Assembly (NCBI RefSeq): GCF_008831285.2
Contig: NC_045139.1
Span: forward strand, 12,312,704-12,376,703
DNA from: Nymphaea colorata
Taxonomy: Eukaryota > Streptophyta > Magnoliopsida > Nymphaeales > Nymphaeaceae
Direction of reading: 5' to 3'
Length of the DNA stretch: 64,000 nucleotides
Part shown: in pieces, positions 11,830 to 26,193 of the stretch
Layout: each line of letters begins with the position of its first letter
Position numbering within the stretch: position 1 is the first letter of the stretch
Program-made: the position numbers and the translations under genes
Notes under the pieces: model-generated
The model's input: only the letters and a program-made list of their open reading frames with translations
Databases searched by the model: none
What the model was told of the DNA's origin: nothing

Positions 11830-14134
11830 ACAGTGGCGTGCTCATAGTGTTGGCTACCTGGTGTTCGTGGGTGACCAGAGACGGTCGGTGCAAATATTGG
11901 GATGCAAACCCTTGGAAAAAAAAAAAAGCAAGATGGAATTGGCTCGGTGAGGGGTTTACCCATTTACAAAGAAATTTCAGTTGCGTCCCATAAATTGACG
12001 TGTTTTTCCTAAAAGTGGTTGTGATTAAAAATGTTCACTCTGCTGCATTCTTTGGAAAAGTATTTTCAGACAAAGTGTCATGGTGCTTTGATTTGTAAAG
12101 TCCCAAGTTTGCTGTTCTGGCAGTGGGTCTTCGGGTTGAAAAATTTCAACCGGTTATTCTTAAGTTTTATAACCTACCTACAAGGGTCTTCGACGATGTT
12201 TTTATAAATTTATGAATGTAGTTTTCTATTAAATAAAACAAAAAGGGACTTCTACAGTTACAAAATGTATTTGGCCTTCCTTAATTAATTCAAATTTCAA
12301 AATGGTGATTACGGTAGGCTTTACGGCATAGATTTTGAAATTAAGAATTATCATCTTATGTTTGTTCAATTTTATCCATCACAAAGAATGATTATGGGTG
12401 CTTGGTTTTACTGATGTTAGTCTGAATCTATTTGGACTGGGACCTAGTTTGACCAATTCCACTGCATAGCATATGCTTACATTTTACCTCTTTAAGTTGA
12501 TTTCACAAGTTGTCGTTTTGGAATAAACTGCCACGAAGATTATGAAAGACCGGTAATATAGAGGACCCTAGGGTTGGACCTAGATCTGTTTTGTTTTTAT
12601 TGCTTTACACAAATTTGGATGTAACATGATTTTATTTAGTTCTACCATCACTAAATATTTTTGAGGATCTCATTGATCTCAATTCTATTTTCTTTCAATT
12701 GTAATTTAACCCGAATCAGTCCAACTTTCCATTCTCTTAAGTTTTAACGTTCCATTAGAAGGACCATGTTCAGATTTTTGAAATCCAAATAAAATTGGAT
12801 TCAGATCTGAACTAGCCGTGAAATGAAAGCTTTGGTAGTTATTAAATTCGGAATCAGATACAAATCCATATAAGTATGTATTTGTATTGTTGCAAATGGA
12901 TTGTAGCATGGGTCCAACTATTTGAAAAATTATATATAATATCTACATATTTAGTCATTGGGAATGGATTTCAACTTGGGTTCAATTTGTTTAAAATTTT
13001 ATATATTTAAGTTGTGAACCTACCTTTATTTGGATCGAACTTGTTTTAAAAAAGATATCTTTGGTGTCGTAAATGGATTCAAATATGGATTTCACTTGTG
13101 TAAGTTATTCATTTTGGGTCTCAAACTAAATTTCATTTGCTCTGAGAATACATGCATTTTTTAGTTGTTTATTTTTACAAACAGATTTGGTTCGGATGTG
13201 GATCCAACCTTGACTTAGTTAATTAAACATACATAAGTCCAAACTTAGGTTCTTTTACTTTATTGTACAAATGGAATTCAAGATAAAAGACATTTTTATG
13301 AAAATAAGGTTAACACTTGAGATAAACCAGTGGGCATGGGTATGGATCCCATGCATTTTATTTGCATCGAATAGATCTTGATCGAGTTCCTTTCATGAGC
13401 ACATGCGCATATTAGTAGTTACAAAATACACATGGATCTGGATTTGTCATGTTTCAACTCATGTATATGCTTGCAATATGCACATGTTTGTGTTGCCACC
13501 TGATAACGTGATGGTTTTTGGGCCACTATATCGTAGAAATGATATTGAGTTATTTCTTGCAATTCAGTTTGCTTTGGTTCTGCATATATATTAATGCACA
13601 TATAATATCTGCCAAGAGTTTTGGGTATGGATCTGTCTCTTGGTTAGAGACTTACGTATATGTGAATGACATTGTGATCTTGCTATATCACGAGCTTGTT
13701 TAAATTTGATTTGAGATCCATCTTGTTGATTCTATGATTACTGCATGTAAATAATGATTGATTTTGGTGGGCCTTATTATGTTGATTATTTTGATTCAGT
13801 CATGCCATGTGAAATGTTTATATATGTAAATGCAAAAGATGAATTATATGAGCAAAATAATATATGCATGGAAAGTATGTTAATTTGTATGAATTAAATA
13901 TGGATGCTCGTAATGATTAATGCATAATCTGAACTGACTCTGAATGGACTGAACTGCTCGCGGTGCAGGGTGGCACAATCTCTCGTAGCATGAGCGAGGT
14001 GTAGAGGGTTTTAGGTGGGTCTGGGCGGATCAGTACTATGCTATCCAAGTGGTTTTGTAGTAAGTCTGCTTGTGTTTTAGGTGCGCCTATCATGGGATGA
14101 CCCATTCCCCTGACCGTGAGTTTTGGTAACAGCC
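11830..14134. other. Unassigned AT-rich stretch
   Basis: No gene recognised. Words such as ATGGATT, GATTCAAAT and GGATCCA recur at irregular spacing between 12,700 and 13,400, giving a weakly repetitive look. The part at 13,930-14,130 is less AT-rich and contains CTCTCGTAGCATGAGCGAGG, reminiscent of plant gypsy LTR ends, but no second copy is present here. It abuts the truncated caulimovirid RT at about 14,135. Confidence 0.3.
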
Positions 14135-15444
14135 CAAAACTCATAAAATCCATTTGGAACAGTAAATGTTGTTAATGTTTTACTCTCTTCTTCTAATTTT
14201 GAATGATAAAATCTATTTTTATAGTTGAATTTGATGAAATAATTATATCCTTATATTTGTTTTAATTTTAGTATCTTGTTGGGTATGGGATAATTATAAG
14301 TTTTTATTTTCGCATTCAGGTTTCTATAGTCTATGACCATTCTCGTTTTTCCTATTTTTGTTCACTGTGTTTATTTATTATAAAGGCTAGGCTACTATGT
14401 TTCGAATTAGAAGGTCTAATGTATCACTCTTTAAGTAATTCTTGGATATGTTTATCAAATTCTTGTAAGTCATTTGGTATATATTTTAATGAAGGTTGTG
14501 TAACTATACTACTTTTACCTATTAATTCTATTTTTATGCTAGTCTTATGTTTTTCCCAGAATTGTAATGGGTATTCTGAATATAGTTTTTCTAATTCATT
14601 TTCTATATGTTGTAATTCATTAACGGCATACACATGCAAAGTGATTCCATTTATCCTTTTTCTTGTCATTTTCTGGTTTATCTTACTATTTCCTTTTATC
14701 AAACTAGTTCCTTTTCTTTCAATATTTTTTTACTATCAATGCTTCTATTTTCTCATTATATGGTGTCGTAAGTATTAAGTGTTTATGGGTTATTTCTATT
14801 GGTAAATAGCTATTCAAGAAAGGTCTTCTTAATATCATATCTTTACTTTGTAAATCAAAAGCATAAATTCATTCTATGTTGATTATTTTCTTCCATATGT
14901 GTACTGTGATATTACTGGCTTTAAAATTTATAATATCTTGGCTCTATTGAACCATTTTGCTTTAATGGCGGTTTCTAATTTTTTCCAACTTTTTTCTAAT
15001 AAACAGTTCTTTTTACATATACTAATTTGTGTCCTATTTCTATGTATGGTTGTAATACCTAATTTGATATTCTTTTACAAGTATTTTCATTAATATGTAT
15101 ATGAATATGTCTTTTGCTACGTTCATAACTATTGTCATTATTAATAATCCCAAAATCTATCTTCTATATCGGGCAAGTCCAAACTATTATTGTCTGTTGT
15201 ATAATCTATTGTTCCTGCAGTATGATACCTTATATATTGTATATTATTTGCGTACCATGTGTCAATTGCTTTTATATTTAATTTGTTGATGAAATGCCTT
15301 ACAAGTATATAAATTTTCATCTTATGGCTTAACTGATCGCTAAGGTTTTGCCCATATCTCTTTTTACATTGCCTTGTGAATTCATGGCCGTTTGTTCTAC
15401 TAATCATTATATCCAAATATCCAAAAATTTTTCATCTAAGATAT
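14135..15444 (-). pseudogene. Endogenous caulimovirid remnant: protease and truncated reverse transcriptase
   Basis: Minus-strand remnant of a plant pararetrovirus polyprotein, read from high to low coordinates. From about 15,420 to 15,141 an open frame with Asn/Ile-rich coding has no firm match. Around 14,830-14,710 a frame reads LRRPFLNSYLP then LILTTP, like the end of a caulimovirid aspartic protease (family pattern 'lGnnFL..Y.P'). The open frame 14,702-14,424 then gives FWEKHK and LKYIPNDLQEFDKHIQELL, the linker directly before RT in badnavirus-like genomes. RT itself starts near 14,415 (IRPSNSKHSS, then RMVIDYRNLN in a shifted frame) and stops making sense near 14,135 after FTVPNGFYEF, so the catalytic YxDD part is missing. 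Old and inactive; genus not determinable by eye. Confidence 0.7.
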
Positions 15445-17307
15445 TGTAAGCACCCCAAATTTTTTCAAAATGCTACGCTCTTTTACCAAAACACAAAACC
15501 CAAATTTTTGGGATCCAAATTAGATCCAAAAACCACAATTCAAATCCAAATCAAGCATTTCAAACCCAAAATTCGAAATCAAATTCGAAACAACAAAATT
15601 TGAGTGTCGCGAGTGCACTGACCTTCTATTTGTTTTAAGAACTCATTTATCACGCCAAAACATGTTTTAAACCCAAGCCGCACGCTCGAACGAGTCGATA
15701 AACCGACTGAACCAAAATCGGATTTGGAACAAGCCCGGAGTAACTCGATATAGAGTCGACCACCCATTTGAAACAAAAAACCAATCTTATACACTTTTTA
15801 AATAAAATTAAACAAAAAAAAGAGGGTTTTATGATCATTTTATTATTTTATTTCACTTTAATTTCAAAACATTAAAAAAAAAAAAGAAAAAGGAGAGTTT
15901 GTGTGCATCGCGCGACGCGCGGTCGTGCTACAACGTGTCACCCAATGCGTGCGCGGGCACGATTGCCTCATGCAATCGAGGGCACTCACATGACAGCGCG
16001 AAGGCATGACACGCTGTCACGTGTGACAGAGCGACATGTGGTCACGCACGACAATGCAACCACGGGCGAGCATCGTCGCCATGTGCGACGGCCTGTGCCA
16101 TGCACTTGTGCATGCCCTAAAGCACGTTTTCGCGCTGGGGTGTGTTGTCAAACTTCGTTTTGATTTTGAGTGTTTTAAGTGTTCATTAGCCCTTTCTAAA
16201 CCTCAAAAATGGATTTACAAGTCTAATGGTCAATCATACTCATTTCAAACCCATTTCTTTTCAAAAAGGATTGAAAATAATTCAAAATTATTTGAAATTC
16301 GTATGAAAATATTATAAAATTCAAAAAAAAATTGAATTTTGAGTTTTGGCTCCAAAACTCTCTATGAATACCCCCATTTTCCCTCTCTTGGGCAAGGAGC
16401 TAGCCCTTGGAGAAGCTCTAGTGCATGCTCACCTGAGGACTTAGAGTTTTTAGCTCTCTTCCTCCATTTCCTTCTCATTCTTCTTCTTCTTCTTCAACTT
16501 GGAGCAAGCTTTATCAAGCTACAACTCTTCAGGGGAGCACGAAAATCTGTTGGAGGCCTCTTCTTCATCACCTTGGAGCTCTATTCAATGTGAGTCTATG
16601 ATCATTCGAAGCAAGGGTGATCATTTTTCCCTCAAATTGTTCTCTTAAGAGGTATGTAACCAACATCCCACTTCATTCTTTCTATTTTCTTCTGTTCGTC
16701 ATCTTCCCGTGGCCATACAAGATTGCTCTAAAATCTTTTTTTCGGAGTCAAGATGCTATTCTTGAATGCACCGAAAACATGAGAATGTCAAATAATATTT
16801 CATGTTATGATTGAACCATGTTCTTTCTTTTCTTGAATATGGTCATGTTGTGATACTTTTCTTTCATTTTTTCGTCACCTTCCCATGTCATATAAGATAG
16901 CTCTCAATCTCTGTTTTAGAGTCAAGAGCCTATGGTTGTGTACACCGAGAGTATAAGAAGGCGAGATGATATTTCATTTTATGAATGAATCATGCTCTCT
17001 CCTTTTTCTTGAATATTGCTTTTGTTTTGAGATATTATCTATCCATAGTTGTTTGACTTTCCATTTATATGTGAATGCATGGCGAAAATGAGAGTGTGGT
17101 TTGGGACTCTTTATTCTTATGCTAATTTTTTATGTTAGAAATTGTCCAACCAGGACAAAACCCTCACGAATGTGTACATGTTAAAAATGCATCTTCATGT
17201 CATTACATTTAGTTTCCTTCTTAATCACCCAATTAGGAACCCTAACGAGTGCCTCATTATGTTGCTTGATTTTCTTCCATACCCAACAGTGGAAGAAATT
17301 TTTCTAA
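15445..17307 (+). mobile_element. Solo or truncated LTR of the Tat-type gypsy family, nested in the caulimovirid remnant
   Basis: Starts TGTAAGCACCCCAAATTTTT, matching the LTR start at 46,237. It then follows that LTR closely in order: a GC-rich block (about 15,905-16,140), a TATA-like TATGAATA (16,363-16,370), a polypyrimidine leader, the AG|GTATGT site at 16,650-16,657, two copies of the ~175-bp internal repeat, and the CATACCCAA stretch near 17,280. It lacks roughly the last 1.3 kb of the related full LTRs. The two sides carry CTAAGATAT (15,436-15,444) and CTAAGACAT (17,304-17,312), a one-mismatch 9-bp repeat within a longer imperfect match, consistent with an insertion duplication. The right edge could instead be CA at 17,288. 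Confidence 0.75.
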
Positions 17308-18669
17308 GACATTTGATGCTTTAGTAGTTATATTTCCTTTATCATTTGTTTCATCTCTTAAGGAGTCTTTTGTCGAACTATCTAATTGATTAAAACATAA
17401 TCTCACATTCCCTACAAATGTGTTTTCAATATATCTTGGTATTGCTTTTATTTCAATCTTGGCTTCTGTAATTCTTTTTCCTATTTCTGCTTGCCATATT
17501 TGAATTACTTCTAAAATGTTTTTTGCTTCATCTAGGTTTAGTATTCCTTGTTCACATGAGATTGTCGTAAGTAGATCTTTATTTCTTCTTGAGTCCAAAG
17601 TTTTTCGGTTTTTTTTCTATATCGTTTGAGTACCTATAATATTCTGGTTGTCTCTTCTGTTCCCTAGATGTTCCAGGTTCTGTTTTGACTTCTTCTTTTG
17701 GTGTAGTATTCATGCTAATCTATGTGTCTTTCAATTCTATGTATGTTATACTCAGTTCTTCTGAGTTTTTACTTGTTTGTTCTTCAGTCATATTACTTAT
17801 TCCGTGTACTCCTAATGAAACTATTGGTTCTTTATGGATTTCTTCTGATATGGTATATAATTTTGTGTTGATTTCATTGTTCTAATTTCTTATTTTCGTT
17901 AATCCACCTTCTCGATTGATTGTCTAAATAGTTTGCATACTTCATCGATTTTATCTTTCTGGTATGCTGGGCAACCTTGTACTAACTATGATGTGTCAAC
18001 AGGGCAACCTTCATATTGTCATACCTTCTGTTTTTTAGTTTCCTTATGTAGTCTGTTCATTCTTTCTATAGTTCCTTCCATTTTCAGTGTATCTTCATCT
18101 ATTACTAATCGTAGATCTTCTTCTGCAATCTCAAGAAATTTTCTTCCAAGTTTGTTTTTATGAGTTTTAATTTTTCTTTAAAACAATATTTTTTGGGATG
18201 ATATTTCATATTCCTGGTCGTTCATATAAATTTTTCTACAATTATCCTTCCTATAATTAGGTTCTCATTATATATGGCTCTCTGGTAAGTTATTTTTCTT
18301 TCTACTATTTTTTCAGAAATATATTTTAAGTTTTTATCTAATTCTACTGACTCTATTTTGGGTTTGTTGTTTTCTAGGTTTCTTATAAGGTTCATCAATG
18401 TATTGTATATGAGTGTTTGGTTTTCCAAAATCAAGTCAATATTCGTTCTGATATCTTTGGTAGGTTCTTTGATTGTTTTGCAACTTCCTATTGTCATTCT
18501 TTGTTCAGACATGTTTTTGTATTCTGGATATTGTGGAATGTTCCAGATATCCTCCCTAAGGTTTCCTGCTATTGTTCCTCAATATTTTAGTCCATTCCCA
18601 CTTAGAAACTTAGGTATCATTCTTCTACATTGGCTTTCTGCCTAGAATAGTGGTCTTCTTTCTTGGTTT

Positions 18670-18670
<1 letters not shown>
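17308..18670 (-). pseudogene. Endogenous caulimovirid remnant: capsid-side part of the polyprotein
   Basis: Continuation of the same minus-strand viral remnant upstream of the protease/RT part. The open frame 18,512-18,222 begins MSEQRMTIGS and is rich in Leu/Ile/Asn with heptad-like spacing, so it may be a coiled-coil virion or leader protein. Between 18,160 and 17,620 a broken frame reads KFLEIAEEDLRLVIDEDTLK. The open frame 17,598-17,257 contains WQAEIGKRI and YIENTFVGNVRLCF, a pattern like the core of caulimovirid capsid/gag proteins (a 'f..t..G.a..w' block). The LTR insertion interrupts it just after. Stops occur between the frames. Identification as caulimovirid depends mostly on the protease/RT part and on collinearity. 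Confidence 0.55.
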
Positions 18671-20739
<2,069 letters not shown>

Positions 20740-20740
<1 letters not shown>

Positions 20741-21483
20741 TGCTAATCATCAAGGGTTCTCAATTCAGGCATCAGCCTATCGTCCTCATTAATAATAACC
20801 TCCACTTGGTCACTATGTATCTCATCCCAATGAAGCATAACACCTACAATTGCCCAGATCATAAAGTGACCTGTGAGCAGAGAGAGGATAAGACCCCTAG
20901 AGAACATTGGAGTACAAGAGGAAGTGACTATGTCATGGTGGAGCCAGAATTCTACTTCATTGATCATCTCCTTCCACTCCAACGCTAGTATCATATGAGT
21001 ACAGGTTGCGTAGATCTAGGTGGAAAACCTTCTAATGGTGAAAGATGAGCCTTGATGTACGGCCACATTTCTTAGACACCATATTTTCCAAATGACGGTG
21101 GGGAAGACCACCTTCCAACTCTTAGATAAGCACCCCTTCTTAAAAAAATTAGTGAACCATTTCCTGAACTCTCGAATAAAATTAGCATGAGGAATCCTCA
21201 GGCAATTGAACTTTCCGACTATCTTTTTCCATGTGTTAGCAGCAAACTAGCAGGTAAAAAACAGGTGGGAAAGGTACTCTTCACATCTACAACATAGTGG
21301 ACACCTATTAGGCAGTTGAAATCCCAAATGCCTGAGGCACTCCTGGTGGGGAGAGTATTCTCGCAGGCTATATATAAATACCATTTACTTCTGGGTTGTC
21401 CAAGATTAGTCCAAACCCATTCGTTTTAGCTGCAAACCCATTCATTATTTTCATAACATAACTTCCTTGCCTTGCCATACGAG
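20740..21483 (-). pseudogene. LINE-C: zf-RVT and C-terminal part (downstream half of an interrupted LINE)
   Basis: Reading the minus strand from 21,483 down: WTNLGQPRSKWYLYIACE near 21,415-21,360, then LPNRCPLCCRCEEYLSHLF with FTC (about 21,320-21,255), the zinc-knuckle of plant LINE ORF2 with its C-x2-C...H...C pattern. KFNCLRIPHANF and FPTVIWKIWCLRN follow (21,215-21,080), the block after the knuckle. A long open frame (20,994-20,743) may belong to the tail. The upstream half lies at 26,513-27,120, on the far side of the copia insertion. Confidence 0.75.
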
Positions 21484-21488
21484 CATGT
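21484..21488. repeat. Target-site duplication of copia-1 (left)
   Basis: CATGT immediately before the LTR; the same five bases follow the 3' LTR at 26,508-26,512. This is a perfect 5-bp duplication, as made by LTR-retrotransposon integrase. Confidence 0.95.
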
Positions 21489-21817
21489 TGTCAAGAGCTG
21501 AACATTACACATGACGTTCATGATATTATGACCGTTGGCATGAGTGACACACGTGATCTCCTCCACCTCCATCAATCCTTCATACACGGAAATATTATAC
21601 ATGGAAATATTTGATAATGGAAAGAAAGCATTGCCCGTCATATAGTTACCATTTCCAACCTTTTAGACGTTAACCTTGTAGATGTTAACATTATAGACGT
21701 TAAGACTCAAGTGTATATATTCTTTTGTAAGCTCTTTCAAATTAGTTAACAAATAAAGAAGTTCAAGTATTCTTTTCATCGCTACTCTCGTTCCCTCGTG
21801 ATGCTCGACTTGTAACA
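21489..21817 (+). repeat. Copia-1 5' LTR
   Basis: Direct repeat of 329 bp beginning TGTCAAGAGCTGAAC and ending CTTGTAACA. Aligned by hand with the 314-bp 3' LTR it shows 17 substitutions (13 transitions, 4 transversions) and one 15-bp insertion in this copy, a tandem duplication around ACGGAAATATTAT at about 21,586-21,600. The boundaries are fixed by TG...CA ends, the primer-binding site and the target-site duplications. Confidence 0.95.
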
Positions 21818-21829
21818 TGGTATCAAAGC
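21818..21829 (+). other. Copia-1 primer-binding site
   Basis: TGGTATCAAAGC directly after the LTR. It is one base off the plant initiator-tRNA-Met primer site TGGTATCAGAGC, the usual primer for Ty1/copia elements. Confidence 0.9.
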
Positions 21830-21849
21830 TTTCATGCATGAACAACGAA

Positions 21850-22690
21850 GGAGCAAAAATGAGCGATGCACTTCATGGCGACTGCACTAGTTCAGATCCA
21901 TACCAGGTGATGTCTAATCCTTATTACATTCACCATTCAAATAATCCTGAAAATATGTTGGTGTTGCAACCTGTCAATGAGGATAACTACGGTACATGGA
22001 GTAAGGCCATGTCTATGGCTATTTCAGTGGTTTCTTAGATGGTTCAATTACTGAACCTATGAAAACGGACCCATTGTATCTTCCTTGGGTTCGATGCAAC
22101 CATCTTATGTTATCATGGATTTTAAATTTGATTAGCAAAGATATTGCAAGTAGCATTATTTATGCAACCACAGTGAGAGAAGTTTGGCAAGATATAAAGG
22201 AAAGATTTACCCAAAGTCTTGCCACTAGAATATACCAAATCCAAAGTCCCATCTCTCGGTTACAGCAAGAGACTATGTCGGTGACTTTATATTTCACAAA
22301 AATGAAGGCTTTGTGGGACGAATTGAGATCATATTCTCCTCTTTTTGAATGCTCGTGTGGGGCAATGAGAGTCTATGCACACCAGATTCAAAGGGAAAAA
22401 ATTATTCATTTTTTGATTGAGTTAAATGACTTCTACAATGCCATTAGAGGGCAAATCCTTCTTTTAGACCCTAATAGGAAGAAGAAAAATAGGAAGCTAG
22501 GATCTTCAGCGCACCAAATGAAGGGACTGCTACATTAGCCGTCTCACAAGGAAACCATGACAAGGCTGCTAACCGTGACACTACCGATTTCAGATTTCAG
22601 AAAGGTCAAGGAAGTCGGCAATGTAAACCTATATGTAGTCATTGTCGTGGCATAGGTCATGTGAAAGAAAAATGCTTTAAGATCATCTGA
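21850..22690 (+). pseudogene. Copia-1 gag (UBN2-like) with zinc knuckle
   Basis: Structural Gag protein of a Ty1/copia element. The frame from 21,857 carries NPYYIHHSNNPENMLVLQPV and then NYGTWSKAMSMA, the DUF4219/UBN2 N-terminal pattern. A stop at 22,036 breaks it and the frame from 22,059 continues with LILNLISKDIASS and VWQDIKERF. A CCHC knuckle, CSHCRGIGHVKEKC (C-x2-C-x4-H-x4-C), sits at 22,634-22,675. A TGA follows at about 22,688. It is inactive because of the stops but easily recognisable. Confidence 0.9.
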
Positions 22691-22735
22691 TATCCACCAG
22701 GACACTGTTTCTATGATCCAAATTTTAAACCTATT

Positions 22736-24000
22736 GTGGCAGCCAATGTGACATCAAAACAACAAGCCACATCAAATCTACAAGTGGCATCCAACGATAG
22801 CATACATGGCCCTAATAGCAATAAACAAAATCCTAAAGATGCAGTCCCAGCTCTTACAATGGAGGAGTACCACAAACTACTATCACTTGTCAAAAATCAG
22901 ACAACAAATGTCAACTTTGTAAGTAACACTATCACCTTAAAACTTGAAGACTCTCCTTGGATTATTGACTCGGGAGCAAGTCAGCACATATGTGCTGATC
23001 AATTTGTTCTCAAAGACATTAGCTCGTGTGATACACCGGTGACACCGCCAAATGGTAAGGTGGTTACTATTTGCCATATCGGTAAGGTGTCGCTACCTAA
23101 TTTTGATATTAATAATGTGTTAAATATCTCATCATTCAAAGTGAATCTTTTATCTGTTAGTAAGCTAGCTAAAACCATGAATTGCTTCATCACTTTTTTC
23201 CCTAATTACTGTGTTATGCAGGACCTGGTGTCGAAGACGATGATTGGTAGAGGTGATGTAAGGGGAGGATTATATGTGCTTCGACCAAATACCACAATGG
23301 ATCAAAATCCTTGCTTAGCTGTTTCCAGCCACGAGCTTTGGCACAAAGGGCTAGGACATCCCTCTTCAATGCATTTAAAATCAGTTAGTGATCATCTAGA
23401 TTTTGAATCTTGAATTGAATGAACATTTTTTGTGTGATGCATGTCATCATGCTAAACAGACCCGTTTAAAGTTTGATTTAAGTGAGACTTCGTCTACTCA
23501 CTCTTTTGATTTAAACTATTGTGATATATGGGGGCTGTATGCCCAAGCTTCACTATCCGGTGCGCATTATTTTTTGAGCATTGTAGATAACTTCTCTCGT
23601 TCAACATGGATTTTCCTTATGAGGCATAAATATGAAACTTTGCATGTTGTTAAACAATTCTTTACCATGATCAAAACCCAATTTAATTGTCAAATCAAAA
23701 TTTTGCATTCCAGAACTGATTTTTTTCTCAAGAAATGATGGATTTTCTATGTCAATAAGGAACCGCTCACCAACATAGTTGTGTGGGAACACCACAACAA
23801 AATGGTGTTGTAGAACGTAAATACCGGCACTTACTTGAGGTAGTTGAAGCATTGCATTTTGAATCAAATCTTCTTCTTCGATTTTGGGGGGAATGCATTG
23901 TGACTGCAATTAATTGTATTCCAACACCAAATACAAATGAAAAAATGCCTTTTGAAATACTTTTTTAAAGAAAACCTTCTATCAAACACCTTCGTACTTT
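22736..24000 (+). pseudogene. Copia-1 protease and integrase
   Basis: The aspartic protease motif WIIDSGASQHIC has its DSGA at 22,967-22,978. GAG-pre-integrase follows with LWHKGLGHPSS (about 23,338) and the C-x2-C part CDACHHAKQTR (about 23,434) in the next frame. The integrase core has YCDIWG (first catalytic Asp) and IVDNFSRSTW. The second Asp region reads SRTDFF instead of the usual SD.G.EF, so it is damaged. TPQQNGVVERKYRHLLE carries the catalytic Glu near 23,810. The frame shifts at about 23,400 and there is a stop at about 23,738. Order PR-INT before RT is the Ty1/copia arrangement. Confidence 0.9.
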
Positions 24001-25430
24001 TGGCTCTCTATGTTATGCTACTAAAATAAGTTCCAACAAAGATAAATTTAAACCAAGAGCATATAAATGTATTGTTATAGGTTATCCAAATGGGCAAAAG
24101 GCCTACAAAGTGTATGATTTAGAATCTCATATAATTTTTACTAGTAGAAATGTTGTATTCTGCGAGAATATATTTCCTTTTCAAAAAGAAAAAGAATGTG
24201 AGGGAGAAGTCGTGCTCCCTAAACCTTGTGATTTAGAAGAAGATACGTATGACCGGCTTTCAAACTTACGAAACAATTATAAGACACCATTTTTTTATTG
24301 ACCGAACTGATTCGCAAGATCCAGATAACCACCAAAATGACAATTTAGATAGTAGACCAAATTTAATTGAAAATACTTCCCCTCAACATGCTCTTGATAT
24401 TGAAAGAAATGAGACACGAATCGCCTCCCCAAAATCAAATATCACCAATATTGAGCCAATTAGGAGGTCCACTCGAATTCGAAAATCTATATCATGGCTA
24501 AAAGATTTCTATTGTTCCCTTCTTACATCACCATCAACCAATCACATCTACACACCAAGACGAAAGAAAGGAACCAGGTATCATATATCAAATTACACAT
24601 CATTTCAACATTTTTCTACTAAACATGCTGCATTTCTCACATCCTTAGTGTCTAAGTTTGAACCAGAAAGATTTTGTGAAGCAATCCAACACAAAGAATG
24701 GTTAGAGGAGATGGATGCTGAAATTCGAGCTTTATAGGAATATAAAACATGTACTACAACTGCTTTACCAAAAGGAGTTAAGTCAATCGGATGTAAATGG
24801 GTATACAAAATCAAGTACAAGTCTGATAGATCCATAGAATGTTAAAAGGTCAGGTTAGTCACCAAGGGATGTTCACAACAAGAGGGTCTAGACTTCAATG
24901 AGACCTTTGCCCTAGTCGCAAAAATGGTAATTGTACGTATGCTATTTGCGAATGCTGCTAACCATGATTGGATTATGTGCCAGATGGATGTAAACAATGC
25001 ATTCCTGCATGGAGACCAACATGAATAAGTATATATGCAAGTGCCTCAAGGATATGCTAAACAGGGAGAAAACTAGATCTGCAAATTACATAAGTCTCTA
25101 TGTGGACTAAAGCAGTCCCCAAGGAATTGGTTTCACAAATTATCAATGGTTCTTGAAGAATTCAGAATCATTGAATCGAAAGCCGATCACTCCTTGTTTG
25201 CATATAAAAGGAAAACTATATTCCTTGTTGTTCTAGTATATGTTGACGATTTACTTATTGCAGGGAATAAAGAAGATGCTCTTGCAAAATTTAAGTAGTT
25301 TCTATGTCAAAAATTCTACATGAAAGACTTAGGCAAGCCGAAATATTTTTTGGGGATTGAAATTGCTCGATCCAACCAAGGTATTTATTTATCACAATAA
25401 AAATATGCATTGGATATCATACATGAGGCG
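24000..25430 (+). pseudogene. Copia-1 reverse transcriptase
   Basis: After a variable linker (24,100-24,680), RT begins with EWLEEMDAEIRAL, then CKWVYKIKYKSD, VTKGCSQQEGLDF, MDVNNAFLHGD (motif A Asp present), LYGLKQSPR-like CGLKQSPRNW, and the catalytic YVDD at 25,239-25,250 in LVYVDDLLIAG. Stops replace residues at about 24,735, 24,843, 25,027 and 25,297, so no functional enzyme is made, but both catalytic aspartate motifs persist. Confidence 0.92.
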
Positions 25431-26160
25431 TACTTGGAGCAAAACCGATGGAATTTCCAATGGAGCAGCGACACATATTAGAAGTTGACCAAGGAGAGTT
25501 CATTACAAATCTTGTATTGCCGTTTAGTTGGAAGATTAATTTATCTCAATATTACACTGCCCGACATACAATTTCTAGTCCATGTGTTGAGTCGTTTCAT
25601 GCAACAGCCATGTCTCCCACATCTCCATGCAGCCCTCAGGATTGTTCGATATCTCAAGCTCAATCCAGGCCAAGGGATTATGATGAGCTAGCACAACAAA
25701 TGCAGCTAAACGTGTTCTGTGACTCTGACTGGGTGGCATGTCAACAAACATGACGTTCAGTTACTGGCTACTATGTATTCCTCGGTCTAGTTTCAATTTC
25801 ATGAAAGACTAAAAAACAACAAACAGTCTCTAGGTCTTCTGCAGAAGCTGAATACATGGCAATGGCAAATGTAGTATGTGAAGTAACTTGGTTAAGAAAC
25901 TAGTTGGATGATTTCCAAGTAATTCATACTTCTCCCGTTACAGTTTATTGTGATAATCAAGCAGCCTTACATATTGCAGTAAATCCAGTTTGTCATGAGC
26001 ATACAAAGCATATTGAACTGGATTGCCATGTTGTTCGAGAGAAACTTTTACAAGGCACAATTCGGACATGTTATGTTAGAAGCAAAGAATCAGCTCGCAG
26101 ATTTGTTTACTAAAGCTCTAAGATGAGAAACTTTTCTACATCTTCTAAGCAAACTGGGCA
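25430..26160 (+). pseudogene. Copia-1 RNase H
   Basis: LVGRLIYLNITLPDIQF near 25,521 is the connection block. FCDSDWVACQQT (about 25,716) has the first catalytic Asp, [13 protein letters not shown] (about 25,835) the Glu, and VYCDNQAALHIA (about 25,936) the second Asp. The 3' end TKHIELDCHVVREKLLQG is typical of copia RNase H. Frame changes at about 25,690-25,760 and stops break it. The polypurine tract follows. Confidence 0.9.
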
Positions 26161-26181
26161 TTAAAAATCTTTACACTCCAG

Positions 26182-26193
26182 TTTGAGGGGGAG
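26182..26193 (+). other. Copia-1 polypurine tract
   Basis: TTTGAGGGGGAG directly before the 3' LTR, the usual plus-strand primer site of copia elements. Confidence 0.9.
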
